From IMG/VR virus record IMGVR_UViG_3300020185_000097, positions 1 through 43,025 of that record: a DNA stretch of 43,025 bases; one strand, given 5' to 3'. Below are positions 1 through 8,776 of the stretch, piece after piece; position 1 is the stretch's first letter; the number at the start of each line of letters is the position of its first letter. Position numbers and translations under genes: made by a program. This stretch comes from a virus. The notes below the pieces were generated by a model. It had not been told where the DNA came from and made no database searches. It saw only the letters and a program-made list of their open reading frames with translations.

Positions 1-327
1 ATACAGTGCTATGTAGTGGGATGAATTACTTGGTGCGTAATTCTCTAGTGCTGTGGAGGATGAGTCTGTGTAGTTCGTTAAAAATGCAAACAACCTATCG
101 TTAGTGGTATCTACATAAAAACCAATAATTTTAAGGTTGCTGTCTGTAAGTCCGAAGGTGGTTAGCTCGCTGTTACCAAAAACATTTTCCAATACCCCTG
201 AGTCTCCACCAGCTGAATCAGTGACGGATGCGTTTCTAGCCTCAATATACTCTCTATTGGATATTAATCTTGGGTCAAGATCTTTATTCATCTTAGCCCC
301 AAGAAAAACATTTTTAGTTTCTGCCAT
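1..327 (-). CDS. crAss-like tail stabilisation/muzzle-type protein, N-terminal part
   Basis: Only the first 109 codons are present and the gene runs off the left edge. The ATG at 327 gives a protein that begins with a short lead and then an MNKDLDPRLI motif followed by EYIEARN. This pattern is familiar from the N terminus of the large tail-end ('stabilisation' or muzzle-like) proteins of crAss-like podoviruses. It starts 6 nt after the upstream ring-protein gene and so belongs to the same structural operon. The family assignment rests on recalled motif similarity. The function as part of the tail nozzle is inferred from gene order, after capsid and ring proteins. Confidence 0.55.
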   Translation of the reverse strand, partial: MAETKNVFLGAKMNKDLDPRLISNREYIEARNASVTDSAGGDSGVLENVFGNSELTTFGLTDSNLKIIGFYVDTTNDRLFAFLTNYTDSSSTALENYAPSNSSHYIALY

Positions 328-333
328 TTAATT

Positions 334-1539
334 CTAGTTTTTAATCATCTTAGATTTACCCCTCATAACCTGAGTGAGTTCGTCTAATTTGAGATTTGAA
401 AGCCTAATCTTAGCGTTCCTAAGTTTAGCGTATCTCTCTTGCTTCCATCGTCTTACAGCATACTCTGGTTGGTTTGCTCTTGTACTCATAATTGAATACA
501 CCAGATGTGCATACATAGCGTCTTCTGCAAGCTTTGGTACCCGTGAGTTTTCACCGTAAGCCAGACCATCAGATACATACTCTATGACAACTAATTGGTT
601 TGCTAAGTTGCTAGAAAATGCAAATGAGTTTGTTCTTTCACTAATGGTAAACCATCCATTTCCTTGTGTTATTGTTGGGTCAAGCCCATATCGCTGACCA
701 AAGTACCCACCATAACCCCAAGCATAACCCTGACCATATCCCCACCAATCATATCCTTGATTGACTTGGTTACTATTAAAGATACCTGTAATGTTGTTGG
801 TGTTGTTAGTGTTCCATTGACTCTCAGTCTGAGAATCTAGTTGTATGTTTGTACCATTACCATCCTGAGTTAATTCACCAGTAGAGTCCTGCTGTGGACT
901 TTGTACTGGGTTGATTGTTAGGTTGTTAGCTGGATATATGATGTGCTTAACACCAAGACTATCAATCCAAGACATCCTTACATAGTTTACATAATCTTGT
1001 GGGATAGGTAAACTAAGACTGCCTGGTATTGTAAGTTCTATAGAGTTAACGCTTTTTAGCGTGTCGTAACTAAACTCTTGTAAACCTCTTTTAGCGTGGA
1101 ATATTACGTCTGTTCTTTTTACGCTTGATATAAGCTTACCAGCCCCAACGTAAGCCACTAAAAAGTTATTTACAATATCCGATATGGTAATGTATTGATA
1201 CCCACCGTAATTGTTCTGTGCTGCTGTAACAAACAACGCAACCCTAACCATTATGCTTGGGCCAAGTGGTACTGGAACCGCATTAGTTCCACTAATAACT
1301 TGATTTGTTGTTGCTGTAATCACCTCAGATGCTACGGTTACCCATGTTACACCATTATCGTTACTTGTTTGAAGGTAGTAGTTTCGTGGGTATTCTCCTG
1401 CAACCCCATCCGTTAGATTAGTATTGAACGATGTAGGAAACCTAGTTAGCGTTTCAGCTGCACCAAGGTCATAAACTTTTTGACCTACATAATATTCCTC
1501 ATTTGTTTCGGTAATTAAACCTCCGTTTGGTACTGCCAT
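334..1539 (-). CDS. crAss-like ring/tail adaptor structural protein
   Basis: A 401-residue protein. The central part (about residues 120-215) carries ISDIVNNFLVAYVG, FHAKRGLQEFSYD and a DYVNYVRMSW motif, which recur in a structural protein encoded just before the tail-end protein in crAss-like phages, thought to form one of the rings between portal and tail. Residues about 220-300 are low-complexity and rich in Asn, Gln, Gly, Tyr and Trp. The C terminus (about 340-401) is basic and helical. It lies between two other structural genes with gaps of only 6 nt. Identity as a ring/adaptor is inferred from position and recalled motifs; no enzymatic signature is visible. Confidence 0.6.
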   Translation of the reverse strand: MAVPNGGLITETNEEYYVGQKVYDLGAAETLTRFPTSFNTNLTDGVAGEYPRNYYLQTSNDNGVTWVTVASEVITATTNQVISGTNAVPVPLGPSIMVRVALFVTAAQNNYGGYQYITISDIVNNFLVAYVGAGKLISSVKRTDVIFHAKRGLQEFSYDTLKSVNSIELTIPGSLSLPIPQDYVNYVRMSWIDSLGVKHIIYPANNLTINPVQSPQQDSTGELTQDGNGTNIQLDSQTESQWNTNNTNNITGIFNSNQVNQGYDWWGYGQGYAWGYGGYFGQRYGLDPTITQGNGWFTISERTNSFAFSSNLANQLVVIEYVSDGLAYGENSRVPKLAEDAMYAHLVYSIMSTRANQPEYAVRRWKQERYAKLRNAKIRLSNLKLDELTQVMRGKSKMIKN

Positions 1540-1545
1540 CTCTTA

Positions 1546-2643
1546 TTAGCTTTTTTCGTTTATCTCATCAGCTCTAGACTCTTGAACAGCAGCCTGAATT
1601 ATGTTAGGATCATTTATAATCACACCAAAGTAGAATAAAAGCTTAATGATAAAGTCAGTTTGTTCTGACACATGAAGCTCAATATCTGTAGACCCATATG
1701 TGCTGTTTGCGTTAAAGTTCGCAACGGTAAGTGTTATAGTCAAATCATCACCAACACCACCACCAAAGCTTGCTCCAGAGAACGTGATAGTATCACCTGA
1801 TACATAACCAGATCCTGCGTCAGTAACTGATACACTTGTTACAGTGGCAGATCCAGGACTACCAATAGTTGTTATTGTTACTTCTATACCAGTACCAGAA
1901 CCAGATGTAGCGGATTGATTAACACCTGTAGTAACTGCGGCATTTTTGTTTGTTGGGTTAGTGCTTATGCTGGATGTCAATGTTCCAGTTCCTGTGTTTA
2001 TTAGTGAAGCCCCATATGTTGTTGAATCGTAGATATACTGACCTAAAGATCCTTCACTGTATCCCCATCTACAATTTTTTGGTTTGCGTAGGTAGCTTAC
2101 AGATATGTTATTGTAAACTGGGAATGCATTATACTGCCCATTAATTGTCGATGGACTTATGTAAATTTTATCGCTCTCATATAAGTATGAAGGGAAACTT
2201 GTTGTCGATGCTGTTAGTGGTGAGTTTTGAATATTGTAAAAATCAAACCTTTGTAGTCTTTGTGCCTCTAACTGCTTGCCATTCAGTCCGTTATAAACTA
2301 TAGCACCTAGTCTATAGAAGGTGTCTGTGTTCCCAGTAGGTGACGTACCAGTAGATGGGTCGATCCATCCAGGAAGCTCATAGTGATCAGTATTGTAGTA
2401 AGGCTTATCAATCTCCTTAAATACAGAAAGCTTCTCATCCGTATTCATGACTCGATCAGAATAATCTGCATCGGCCTGTGGGATTCGAAGTTGTTGGTTT
2501 AGTTCCTCTGCATAGTTCTCAAACATCTGCAACTGAACCTGTGTGGCTATTTTATTAAACTCATTAGGAGTAACATAACCCCTCTGCTCCTTGTTAAGAA
2601 TCAGTAATGCGGTCTTATATACCTCGTTAACATTTATAGCCAT
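1546..2643 (-). CDS. crAss-like ring/tail structural protein with inserted beta domain
   Basis: A 365-residue virion protein. The N-terminal half (about 1-200) holds conserved stretches such as NEVYKTALLILNKEQRGYVT and SVSYLRKPKNCRWGY. The C terminus has an ELHVSEQTDFIIKLLFYFG element characteristic of a crAss-like ring protein encoded after the capsid gene. Between them, about residues 215-315, is a Ser/Thr/Gly-rich beta stretch with a GSGYVSGDTITFSG-type repeat. This looks like a grafted beta domain rather than part of the core fold. The gene starts after a 70-nt gap containing a hairpin. The role as a neck/tail ring is inferred from order and motifs. Confidence 0.6.
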   Translation of the reverse strand: MAINVNEVYKTALLILNKEQRGYVTPNEFNKIATQVQLQMFENYAEELNQQLRIPQADADYSDRVMNTDEKLSVFKEIDKPYYNTDHYELPGWIDPSTGTSPTGNTDTFYRLGAIVYNGLNGKQLEAQRLQRFDFYNIQNSPLTASTTSFPSYLYESDKIYISPSTINGQYNAFPVYNNISVSYLRKPKNCRWGYSEGSLGQYIYDSTTYGASLINTGTGTLTSSISTNPTNKNAAVTTGVNQSATSGSGTGIEVTITTIGSPGSATVTSVSVTDAGSGYVSGDTITFSGASFGGGVGDDLTITLTVANFNANSTYGSTDIELHVSEQTDFIIKLLFYFGVIINDPNIIQAAVQESRADEINEKS

Positions 2644-2665
2644 AGTTTTTTTATTATTTATAGAA

Positions 2666-2692
2666 GCTAGGCCAGGATAAACCTGACCTAAC
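2666..2692 (-). other. hairpin in the gap between two structural genes
   Basis: The minus strand can form an imperfect stem of about 11 bp (arms 2666-2676 and 2682-2692, with G-U pairs) and a 5-nt loop. No U tract follows, so it is a poor intrinsic terminator. It may be a processing or mRNA-stabilising hairpin between the 286-aa and 365-aa genes. Confidence 0.35.
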
Positions 2693-2713
2693 CCTATAAT
2701 ATATATTACGTTG

Positions 2714-3574
2714 TTACATTAATTTTTTCTCGATAGATGAAAATATTTCCATACCCTCGTCTGTCTTGAAAAATGAAGCCATAGCTGAGTATGGGTGTTC
2801 ATCAAATGGAACGGTCATTAACTTTCTACCGTTACTAGCCCAAGTAAATGTACGCTGGTCTTGAGATAGTCTAATGATACCTTGTTCAGATGCCTTAACT
2901 GCAAAGTTTCTAAGCTGAATGTTTTCATCCATTGCTAGACTAATAAACAGTCTTGGATTACTTTTAGCAAGTATCATAAGATCTCTTCTTATCTCCTTGC
3001 TTGTCATCTTAGAAACACTTGAACCCTTTTCAGATCTAAGTATAGCCTCTGCATGGTCGATATCAATCTCCCTTGCGGCTGTCAGTGCCTCTAACTCAGT
3101 CTCTAAGTCCTCTAGTCCGTACTCAGCCTCCTGTACAGGGTCAAACTCTCTATATAGCTTATCCTTGTGTGGGTGATATAAAGACAGTAACCTTTGTAGT
3201 GACTGCTTTTCTTTAGGTACATTTAACACGCCATCCTTAAACACAATGTGTTCCATTGTTGCAGTTCCATTCTGCTCATCCACAAAACAACTCTTCTGAT
3301 TTGTTGCGTAGCGTATCTCCCTCTGAGTATTTATCTCAGGGTCAAACCACATCAGTGGATGCCTTGGGGTATGCTTACTTGCCAATGTATAAGTTAGTGG
3401 TGACTTACCCCCTGTCAAATAATATTGACGGGCCTTAATCTCCCACTCGTCTTTCTTTTTAGTTTCTTTTTTTACCTCAACTGGCTCATGAGCTACTGGA
3501 GCTTCAATTACAGTTTCAGTTTCTTGTACAACCTCCTCTACTTGAGGTGTTGTTATTTTTCTAGGTCTAGCCAT
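2714..3574 (-). CDS. conserved crAss-like protein encoded after the capsid gene
   Basis: A 286-residue protein. The first 45 residues are low-complexity, rich in Glu, Val, Thr and Lys, and probably disordered. The body carries KSPLTYTLASKHTPRHPLMW and FVDEQNGTATMEHIVF motifs, then an acidic helical region (about 145-190). I recognise it as the kind of protein that follows the major capsid gene in crAss-like phages, but I do not know its biochemical role; a minor head or neck protein is the natural guess. It lies downstream of the capsid terminator, with an AT-rich leader and no Shine-Dalgarno sequence, so it may have its own promoter or depend on read-through. Confidence 0.5.
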   Translation of the reverse strand: MARPRKITTPQVEEVVQETETVIEAPVAHEPVEVKKETKKKDEWEIKARQYYLTGGKSPLTYTLASKHTPRHPLMWFDPEINTQREIRYATNQKSCFVDEQNGTATMEHIVFKDGVLNVPKEKQSLQRLLSLYHPHKDKLYREFDPVQEAEYGLEDLETELEALTAAREIDIDHAEAILRSEKGSSVSKMTSKEIRRDLMILAKSNPRLFISLAMDENIQLRNFAVKASEQGIIRLSQDQRTFTWASNGRKLMTVPFDEHPYSAMASFFKTDEGMEIFSSIEKKLM

Positions 3575-3596
3575 GATATAATATAATTAAATAATT

Positions 3597-3639
3597 AAAA
3601 AAAATAAAACTTGGGGCCACATAATATGACCCCAAGTTT
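3597..3639 (-). terminator. intrinsic terminator after the crAss-like capsid gene
   Basis: On the minus strand a perfect 10-bp stem (3630-3639 with 3607-3616, AAACTTGGGG/CCCCAAGTTT) and a 13-nt loop are followed by a U-rich tract (about 3597-3606). It starts 14 nt after the capsid stop codon. It would attenuate transcription into the downstream ring-protein genes, giving more capsid than tail message. Confidence 0.85.
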
Positions 3640-3652
3640 ATAAGATTAATGC

Positions 3653-5182
3653 TTACGCAGTAGCCTTGAACAACACGAAGTTGTTAGCAGCTTGAGTAAC
3701 CAAGCAACGCTCAGAAAGGAAATGAACCTTCATTAGGTCTTCTCCTGAAGTAGCAGCGCCACCTACAGAACCTGTAATCCAAGACTTCATTCTTCGGTCA
3801 TCAGCTTCAGAAGCACGATAACGAGCGTGAAGGAATGGTCTACGAATGTTAGTACCTAACATCTGGTCGTAAACAGTAGTTGTTCCAGCAGGAACCAATA
3901 CACCCTCTATGTCTCCTGTAAGACCACGAGTAGAAGCATCGTTAAGATATTTCCAATCAGTCTTGTAGAAGTCATAAGAACCTCTTCTAAATCCAGAGAA
4001 TCCTAAGTTCAGAGCCATTTCAGAGCTGTTCTCGAATACTCCGTAAGAAGTACCACCAGCACCGTAAGAGTTCTGAGCAGCAAGCATATCATCCATGTCT
4101 AGTGACGTAGCACGATTAAAGAAAAGCATGTTCTCCTCAATAGCACCCTGCTTGTCAAGGTTAGCTAGAATCTTATCGAAGTCAGCTAAACCAGTTGCGG
4201 CAGAAAAGTTGTTGTAAACATTTCCTCTTGCCTCAATAGCAGAAAAAAGACCCTGTGTACCCTTCACGTTAGCAGCAGAGTTCAAACCTCCAGCTAGTTG
4301 TCCGATAGCAGCAGAAGTTGCGGTTGCAAGCTCACCCTCTACAGAAACCATCTCTAGGTAATCCTGAAAACGTAGACGAGTTTCGCCTTCAGCCTTCAAG
4401 TACCATAGGTATCCAGAAAGTCCAGCCTCGTCAGTAACTTCAACCCAACCAATTTGAGCAGCGTCAGAACCTGAAACCTCATACTGGTCCTTGATGATTA
4501 CTGGGCTATTGCTGTACTGAGTGAATGATGGTGTAATAGAACCAGCCATAGAGTCAGTACCCTTACCAAATTCAGAGCCGTACACGAAGATTTTAATCTC
4601 TCCACCATTAACATCGTTACGAACATCCTCTAAGTCAGGGGCAGTATAAGGAAAAGCATTAACCTTCCAGTTATTTCCTGGACTGTTACTTACAGGCTCG
4701 GCATCAACAAAACACTTAACAGAGTTTAGGCTTACTGTGTTGTAAACAACAATAGTAGAACCAGCTCTAATGATAGGTTGAATAGAATTTCCAGCAGAGT
4801 CTTGTCCAGCTATGTCTGTAATTAATGTTGCACTACCACCAATAGCAGGAGCAGAAACTGCTTTTGTTACACCTGGAATTGCCGCTCCTCCAGCTCCACC
4901 CATACCACCTTCAAAAGAAAGGTGTAGACGGTTTTGCTCAGACCAAACAACTTGGTCAGAAGTCATTGGCATCTCAGCGCCAACCATACGAAGGAATCCA
5001 GAGATTGTACGGTTACCGTAACGCTCTACTTCAGCTTCATAGATTTCAGGTAGATACTGCTGTGCGAAATCGTTTCCGCTACCATCAGTAAAGTTTAAAT
5101 AAGAACCTTGAGTAATACTCTTAAATGGAGTAGGTACCAAGGAAAACGAACCCAACGGGTCGTTAGTTGCAAATTGTCCCAT
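3653..5182 (-). CDS. major capsid protein, crAss-like
   Basis: A 509-residue protein. The N-terminal region (about 40-95) reads LPEIYEAEVERYGNRTISGF, then DQVVWSEQNRLHLSFEG, the hallmark start of crAss-like major capsid proteins (HK97 fold). A long beta-rich middle section and a helical stretch with MLFFNRATSLDMDDM follow. Length (about 500 residues) and order (terminase, portal, scaffold-like, capsid) fit the family. A strong terminator follows directly. It is unrelated in sequence to the 316-residue capsid protein at 40485-41435, showing that two different virions are represented in this window. Confidence 0.88.
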   Translation of the reverse strand: MGQFATNDPLGSFSLVPTPFKSITQGSYLNFTDGSGNDFAQQYLPEIYEAEVERYGNRTISGFLRMVGAEMPMTSDQVVWSEQNRLHLSFEGGMGGAGGAAIPGVTKAVSAPAIGGSATLITDIAGQDSAGNSIQPIIRAGSTIVVYNTVSLNSVKCFVDAEPVSNSPGNNWKVNAFPYTAPDLEDVRNDVNGGEIKIFVYGSEFGKGTDSMAGSITPSFTQYSNSPVIIKDQYEVSGSDAAQIGWVEVTDEAGLSGYLWYLKAEGETRLRFQDYLEMVSVEGELATATSAAIGQLAGGLNSAANVKGTQGLFSAIEARGNVYNNFSAATGLADFDKILANLDKQGAIEENMLFFNRATSLDMDDMLAAQNSYGAGGTSYGVFENSSEMALNLGFSGFRRGSYDFYKTDWKYLNDASTRGLTGDIEGVLVPAGTTTVYDQMLGTNIRRPFLHARYRASEADDRRMKSWITGSVGGAATSGEDLMKVHFLSERCLVTQAANNFVLFKATA

Positions 5183-5187
5183 AATTT

Positions 5188-6342
5188 TTAATTTTTAGGT
5201 TTTTTATTAATTTTCAGTCTTGAAGTATCAACACCATTGACAGCCTTGACTTTCAAACCATTAATGAACAGGCTATCGTTAGATGTTTGTCTAGGGGCAT
5301 CATTAGTAATGTTTTTAGAATTACTAACCACCTCCTTAACAGCATCAGCTTTACCCTGATCATAAAAGTGAGAGACAATTTTGTCAACATTCTGGGCTGC
5401 ATACATCGCCTTGTGATACTCACTAAAGTTTTTAATATTGCCTTTTTCATCGAGAAACTTTCCCAATATATTGTCAATATTAGATTGAGTATCAGCGATA
5501 GAGTCAGTGTTATTTAATGCGTACCTAAACTTCTTTTCTCCAAGGTTGAAATCAAAACCTTTGAAATCGCTTTGGAAAAACTTTTTTGTTTCGGACTTAA
5601 ACAACTTACTGGACTCATCAGCCGCCTGTTGATTCTTCTTATATCGATTAAAAAAGTCCACTGCTTTCCTTTGCTCGTTGGATACCGTGGGCCTCGACTT
5701 GATTTCCTCGTAATATTTATCCTTTAAGTTATCAAGAAAGGAGCGTGCTTTTACAATCTCTTCTTTTTTAGCGAGTTTTTTTATTTTGATGTCTCGCTCG
5801 TCATCAAGGTCTTCATCGTAATGAAAGTTTTCTTCCATTACAAAATCTATTTCTTCTTGGTCTAAATGTGATTTTGTCTTGTTATAGTATTCCCGTAACA
5901 GCGTATCTTCATCCACATTAGAGTAGTCGGCATTCAATCGAACATAATCTTCTACCGTGCCTCCAGTATCATTTATAAACTGAACCAATTTATCAACGCC
6001 CTCTGGTAACCGTGCTGTGTCTTGCACATCCTCTTGTACATTTTCTTGTATAGGCTCCTCAGTAATTTCTTCAATTACTACCGCTTCTTCTCCGCTACCC
6101 CCATCATCTCCACTGGAGACTTCTTTGGTAGCTTCGACAGGTGTTGGTTCGGATGCTCGTTCCTCCACTTCTTGTACATTTGTGGCTTGTTTATCTTCAT
6201 CCACATTGCTTGGCTCTGGCTCTTGAATGGCATTCTCTTCTGTTTTTACTTCTTCTTTTTTCTTCGATAGGTCCAACTTGGTTACCGTATCTTTACCCTT
6301 CTTGGGCTTTACATTAGATAGATCTAATTTGGTTTCTGACAT
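5188..6342 (-). CDS. scaffold-like acidic protein between portal and capsid
   Basis: A 384-residue, highly charged protein. Residues 1-110 are repetitive and acidic (Glu/Val/Thr rich) with a duplicated TKLDLSK/KLDLSNVK lead. Residues 115-250 are predicted helical with many Glu/Lys pairs. The C terminus holds a conserved GLKVKAVNGVDTSRLKI tail. It lies 6 nt before the capsid start and 32 nt after the portal stop, where crAss-like and many other phages encode a head scaffold or assembly protein. The scaffold role is inferred from charge, coiled-coil character and position. Confidence 0.55.
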   Translation of the reverse strand: MSETKLDLSNVKPKKGKDTVTKLDLSKKKEEVKTEENAIQEPEPSNVDEDKQATNVQEVEERASEPTPVEATKEVSSGDDGGSGEEAVVIEEITEEPIQENVQEDVQDTARLPEGVDKLVQFINDTGGTVEDYVRLNADYSNVDEDTLLREYYNKTKSHLDQEEIDFVMEENFHYDEDLDDERDIKIKKLAKKEEIVKARSFLDNLKDKYYEEIKSRPTVSNEQRKAVDFFNRYKKNQQAADESSKLFKSETKKFFQSDFKGFDFNLGEKKFRYALNNTDSIADTQSNIDNILGKFLDEKGNIKNFSEYHKAMYAAQNVDKIVSHFYDQGKADAVKEVVSNSKNITNDAPRQTSNDSLFINGLKVKAVNGVDTSRLKINKKPKN

Positions 6343-6361
6343 AATAATATAAAATATAATT

Positions 6362-6369
6362 GTTTAAAC
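6362..6369. promoter_or_regulatory. GTTTAAAC palindrome before the scaffold-like gene
   Basis: Second copy of the palindrome, placed 20 nt before the start codon at 6342 and followed on the minus strand by ATATTTTATATT-type sequence. See the copy at 12300-12307. Confidence 0.28.
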
Positions 6370-6373
6370 ATGA

Positions 6374-8776
6374 TTATCGTGGCTCAAACTGTTCTAGTCC
6401 AATACCACCTAAAACATCATTCCCAGATGACTCAAAGTCTTTTGGGAGTAGATTATTTTTTCTTTGGTTAATCAGCTCACTTTGCTGAGTACCCTGCATT
6501 TTTATGCGTTTATCTTTTCTATCCTCAATCTCCATCTCTTTCTGAGAACCTGCATTAGCCTGTATTTGAGCTAATTGCATATTGAAATCAAACTCTAACT
6601 GCATAAGACCTCTCTTAATCTGAGCCTCCATTTCAAGTCTTTGAATCTCGAACTGAGATTTAGCTTGTTCAATACTAATCTTCTCTTGTGTTAACACCTG
6701 CTGCTTTTGAGTTTCAGCTAACGCAGCTTGTTCTGCTGCTTGTGCGTTTGATTGAGCCTGTACCTGATACATCTGCTGCTGACGTTGCTGCTCCATTTCA
6801 ACCTTCTTAGCTCTTTTCTGCTTTAGGATTTCATTAGCCAGCTTAATGTTGTTTATTTGACGTATGTCAATAGCGTCTTCAATGTCGATGCCACCAGTTT
6901 TAAGTGAAACCTGAATGTTCTGCTCTAATTGAGCCTTCTCCTCATCCTCTGGCTCTAACTCTAAGTAGATACCAAAATCATGCAGAGGTAAATTCATAAT
7001 CTCTTCTAGTGTACCCACGTTAAACGCACTAATAGAGTTTTGTAGTGAATTTTTAGTTAAAGCAAACTCAATAGAGTCAGAAATCCTCAGAGAGACGTTT
7101 TCACAGGCTCTAGCGATGAGATATAGGCTAGACTGTAGGATATGCCTAGTTGCTACATTCGATGCGTTAGCGGCAAGCTTTTGAAGTCCTACAAGTGAGT
7201 CCTCCATTGGTAAGCTACCATCCCTAGCCTCATTTAGACCCGTTACATCACGAATCATTTGTAGGTAGTACTGGTATGTATTAATTAACGCACCGAGCTT
7301 TGCTTGCCCATTAGATGAGTTTAGTTCTTGTATTGGAACCTTTCCCCTATTCATATCACCCTCCTGAGTCAAAGACCTGCCAAGTATACTACCAGTCTGG
7401 AAGTACATGTTTAGTGCTTCTTGTGGGTTGTAGTTAGTTCCGTTACCCAAGTCAACCTCCGCTAGTCCATCTATATCTAAGTATACACCGTCTGGAACAA
7501 GCTTAGATATAACCTGCTGCATCTTTAGGTTTGTGATATTAATCATGTCAGCAAAACCAGTGATCTTACTAACAACAGACTCAATCCTACCCTTATACAT
7601 TCTTGGGGCAGTAATAGCATAATTCATTACAATCCTAGTGGTATCTGACTTTGGTCGGGTCATATTCTCACACAACTTCCATTCTAGCATTTCATCATAC
7701 CCAAGAATCTTAGCTCCCTGAAATAACACCTCTATTGATCTAGATACTTTATCGAATGAATCTGACGGTGGTGGGTTAAATAAATCTGTTTTTTGAATAG
7801 CCTTCTCAAGGCCATTGCTTGTGCGTTTTAATTTAAACACTTGGTTCATATATGTCTTATACTCGAAGTATAAAACCTGAACCGTGTTCTCATCATAGTC
7901 ATTCCAACCAACTACATCACCCCTGTTACCACGCTTAGAAATTCTATCAAGCTCTTGATCAGAGATGTGTGGATACTGCTTCTTTAGCTCAGGGATGGTG
8001 ATTGACTTTACCTCACCAACATAATAAACATCCTCAAAGTTTGGGTCCTCTGTGTATGACCAAACCATTTTAGCTGGGTCGCAGTAATCTATAACTACCC
8101 CATTAGCCTTGTTCCAGCTAGTTTTTAAAGCACCAATACCAAGAACAGTTAAGTCATAATTAACTCTACGTCTTGTTAATTCAAATTTATTTTTAGCTAA
8201 AGTGTTGTTAATTGCCTCTTCCTCAGCTATTTCTATAGATGGCTTGTACTTAAGCTGCATGTATATAGAAACCTCGTCTGGAGTTTCAGGTAAGTCAGTT
8301 TTACCAGGGAAGTTAGATACATCAATTCCAATGTCTTGCTTTAGTTTTGCAATCTGATCCTTAGCTATAATCTCTCTTAATAGATTACTAGCATAATTAG
8401 TTCTTTCTTTTAGTGAGTCTGGATCTTGTGCGTATGCATTGATATTATACTTTTTCTCAGACATACCGTTGACCGTGATGTCGACAAACTTAGATATAAC
8501 TGGAACTGGTTTCCAATCTAGGTTTAAATAAGACAGATCACCATTGATGGAAATCTCGTCTTTATACTTCTGTACGGGTTGCTCTCCTCTTGCATAAAGT
8601 CTAAGGCTGTGGTATTTGTTCCAGTTTGTGGTAAATCTATTACCAGTCCTGCCACCATAGAACCACTCACCCTCTATAGCTCTACCAACCTGCTTACCAT
8701 AGTCGTAACTCTGTTTTTCCTCGTCACTAACGACCTGGCTCGGAAAAGAACTATTTGGATTTGTGCTTATATTCAT
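6374..8776 (-). CDS. portal protein, crAss-like
   Basis: An 800-residue protein encoded directly after terminase (ATGA overlap, 8773-8776) and before the scaffold-like and capsid genes. The N-terminal 600 residues have portal-like organisation, with a beta/helical wing, YDLTVLGIGALKTSWNKANG and a later INITNLKMQQVISKLVPDG helical segment. Residues about 640-760 form a long Gln-rich coiled coil (QQRQQQMYQVQAQ and related heptads), a feature of crAss-like portals whose C-terminal barrel extends into the capsid. The length is typical of that family and larger than the 590-residue portal of the second phage at 37660-39432. Confidence 0.85.
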   Translation of the reverse strand: MNISTNPNSSFPSQVVSDEEKQSYDYGKQVGRAIEGEWFYGGRTGNRFTTNWNKYHSLRLYARGEQPVQKYKDEISINGDLSYLNLDWKPVPVISKFVDITVNGMSEKKYNINAYAQDPDSLKERTNYASNLLREIIAKDQIAKLKQDIGIDVSNFPGKTDLPETPDEVSIYMQLKYKPSIEIAEEEAINNTLAKNKFELTRRRVNYDLTVLGIGALKTSWNKANGVVIDYCDPAKMVWSYTEDPNFEDVYYVGEVKSITIPELKKQYPHISDQELDRISKRGNRGDVVGWNDYDENTVQVLYFEYKTYMNQVFKLKRTSNGLEKAIQKTDLFNPPPSDSFDKVSRSIEVLFQGAKILGYDEMLEWKLCENMTRPKSDTTRIVMNYAITAPRMYKGRIESVVSKITGFADMINITNLKMQQVISKLVPDGVYLDIDGLAEVDLGNGTNYNPQEALNMYFQTGSILGRSLTQEGDMNRGKVPIQELNSSNGQAKLGALINTYQYYLQMIRDVTGLNEARDGSLPMEDSLVGLQKLAANASNVATRHILQSSLYLIARACENVSLRISDSIEFALTKNSLQNSISAFNVGTLEEIMNLPLHDFGIYLELEPEDEEKAQLEQNIQVSLKTGGIDIEDAIDIRQINNIKLANEILKQKRAKKVEMEQQRQQQMYQVQAQSNAQAAEQAALAETQKQQVLTQEKISIEQAKSQFEIQRLEMEAQIKRGLMQLEFDFNMQLAQIQANAGSQKEMEIEDRKDKRIKMQGTQQSELINQRKNNLLPKDFESSGNDVLGGIGLEQFEPR

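Noticed and set aside
137-331. Plus-strand open frame over the left-edge gene
   Set aside because: It is antisense to a conserved minus-strand structural gene and its composition shows no protein family character.
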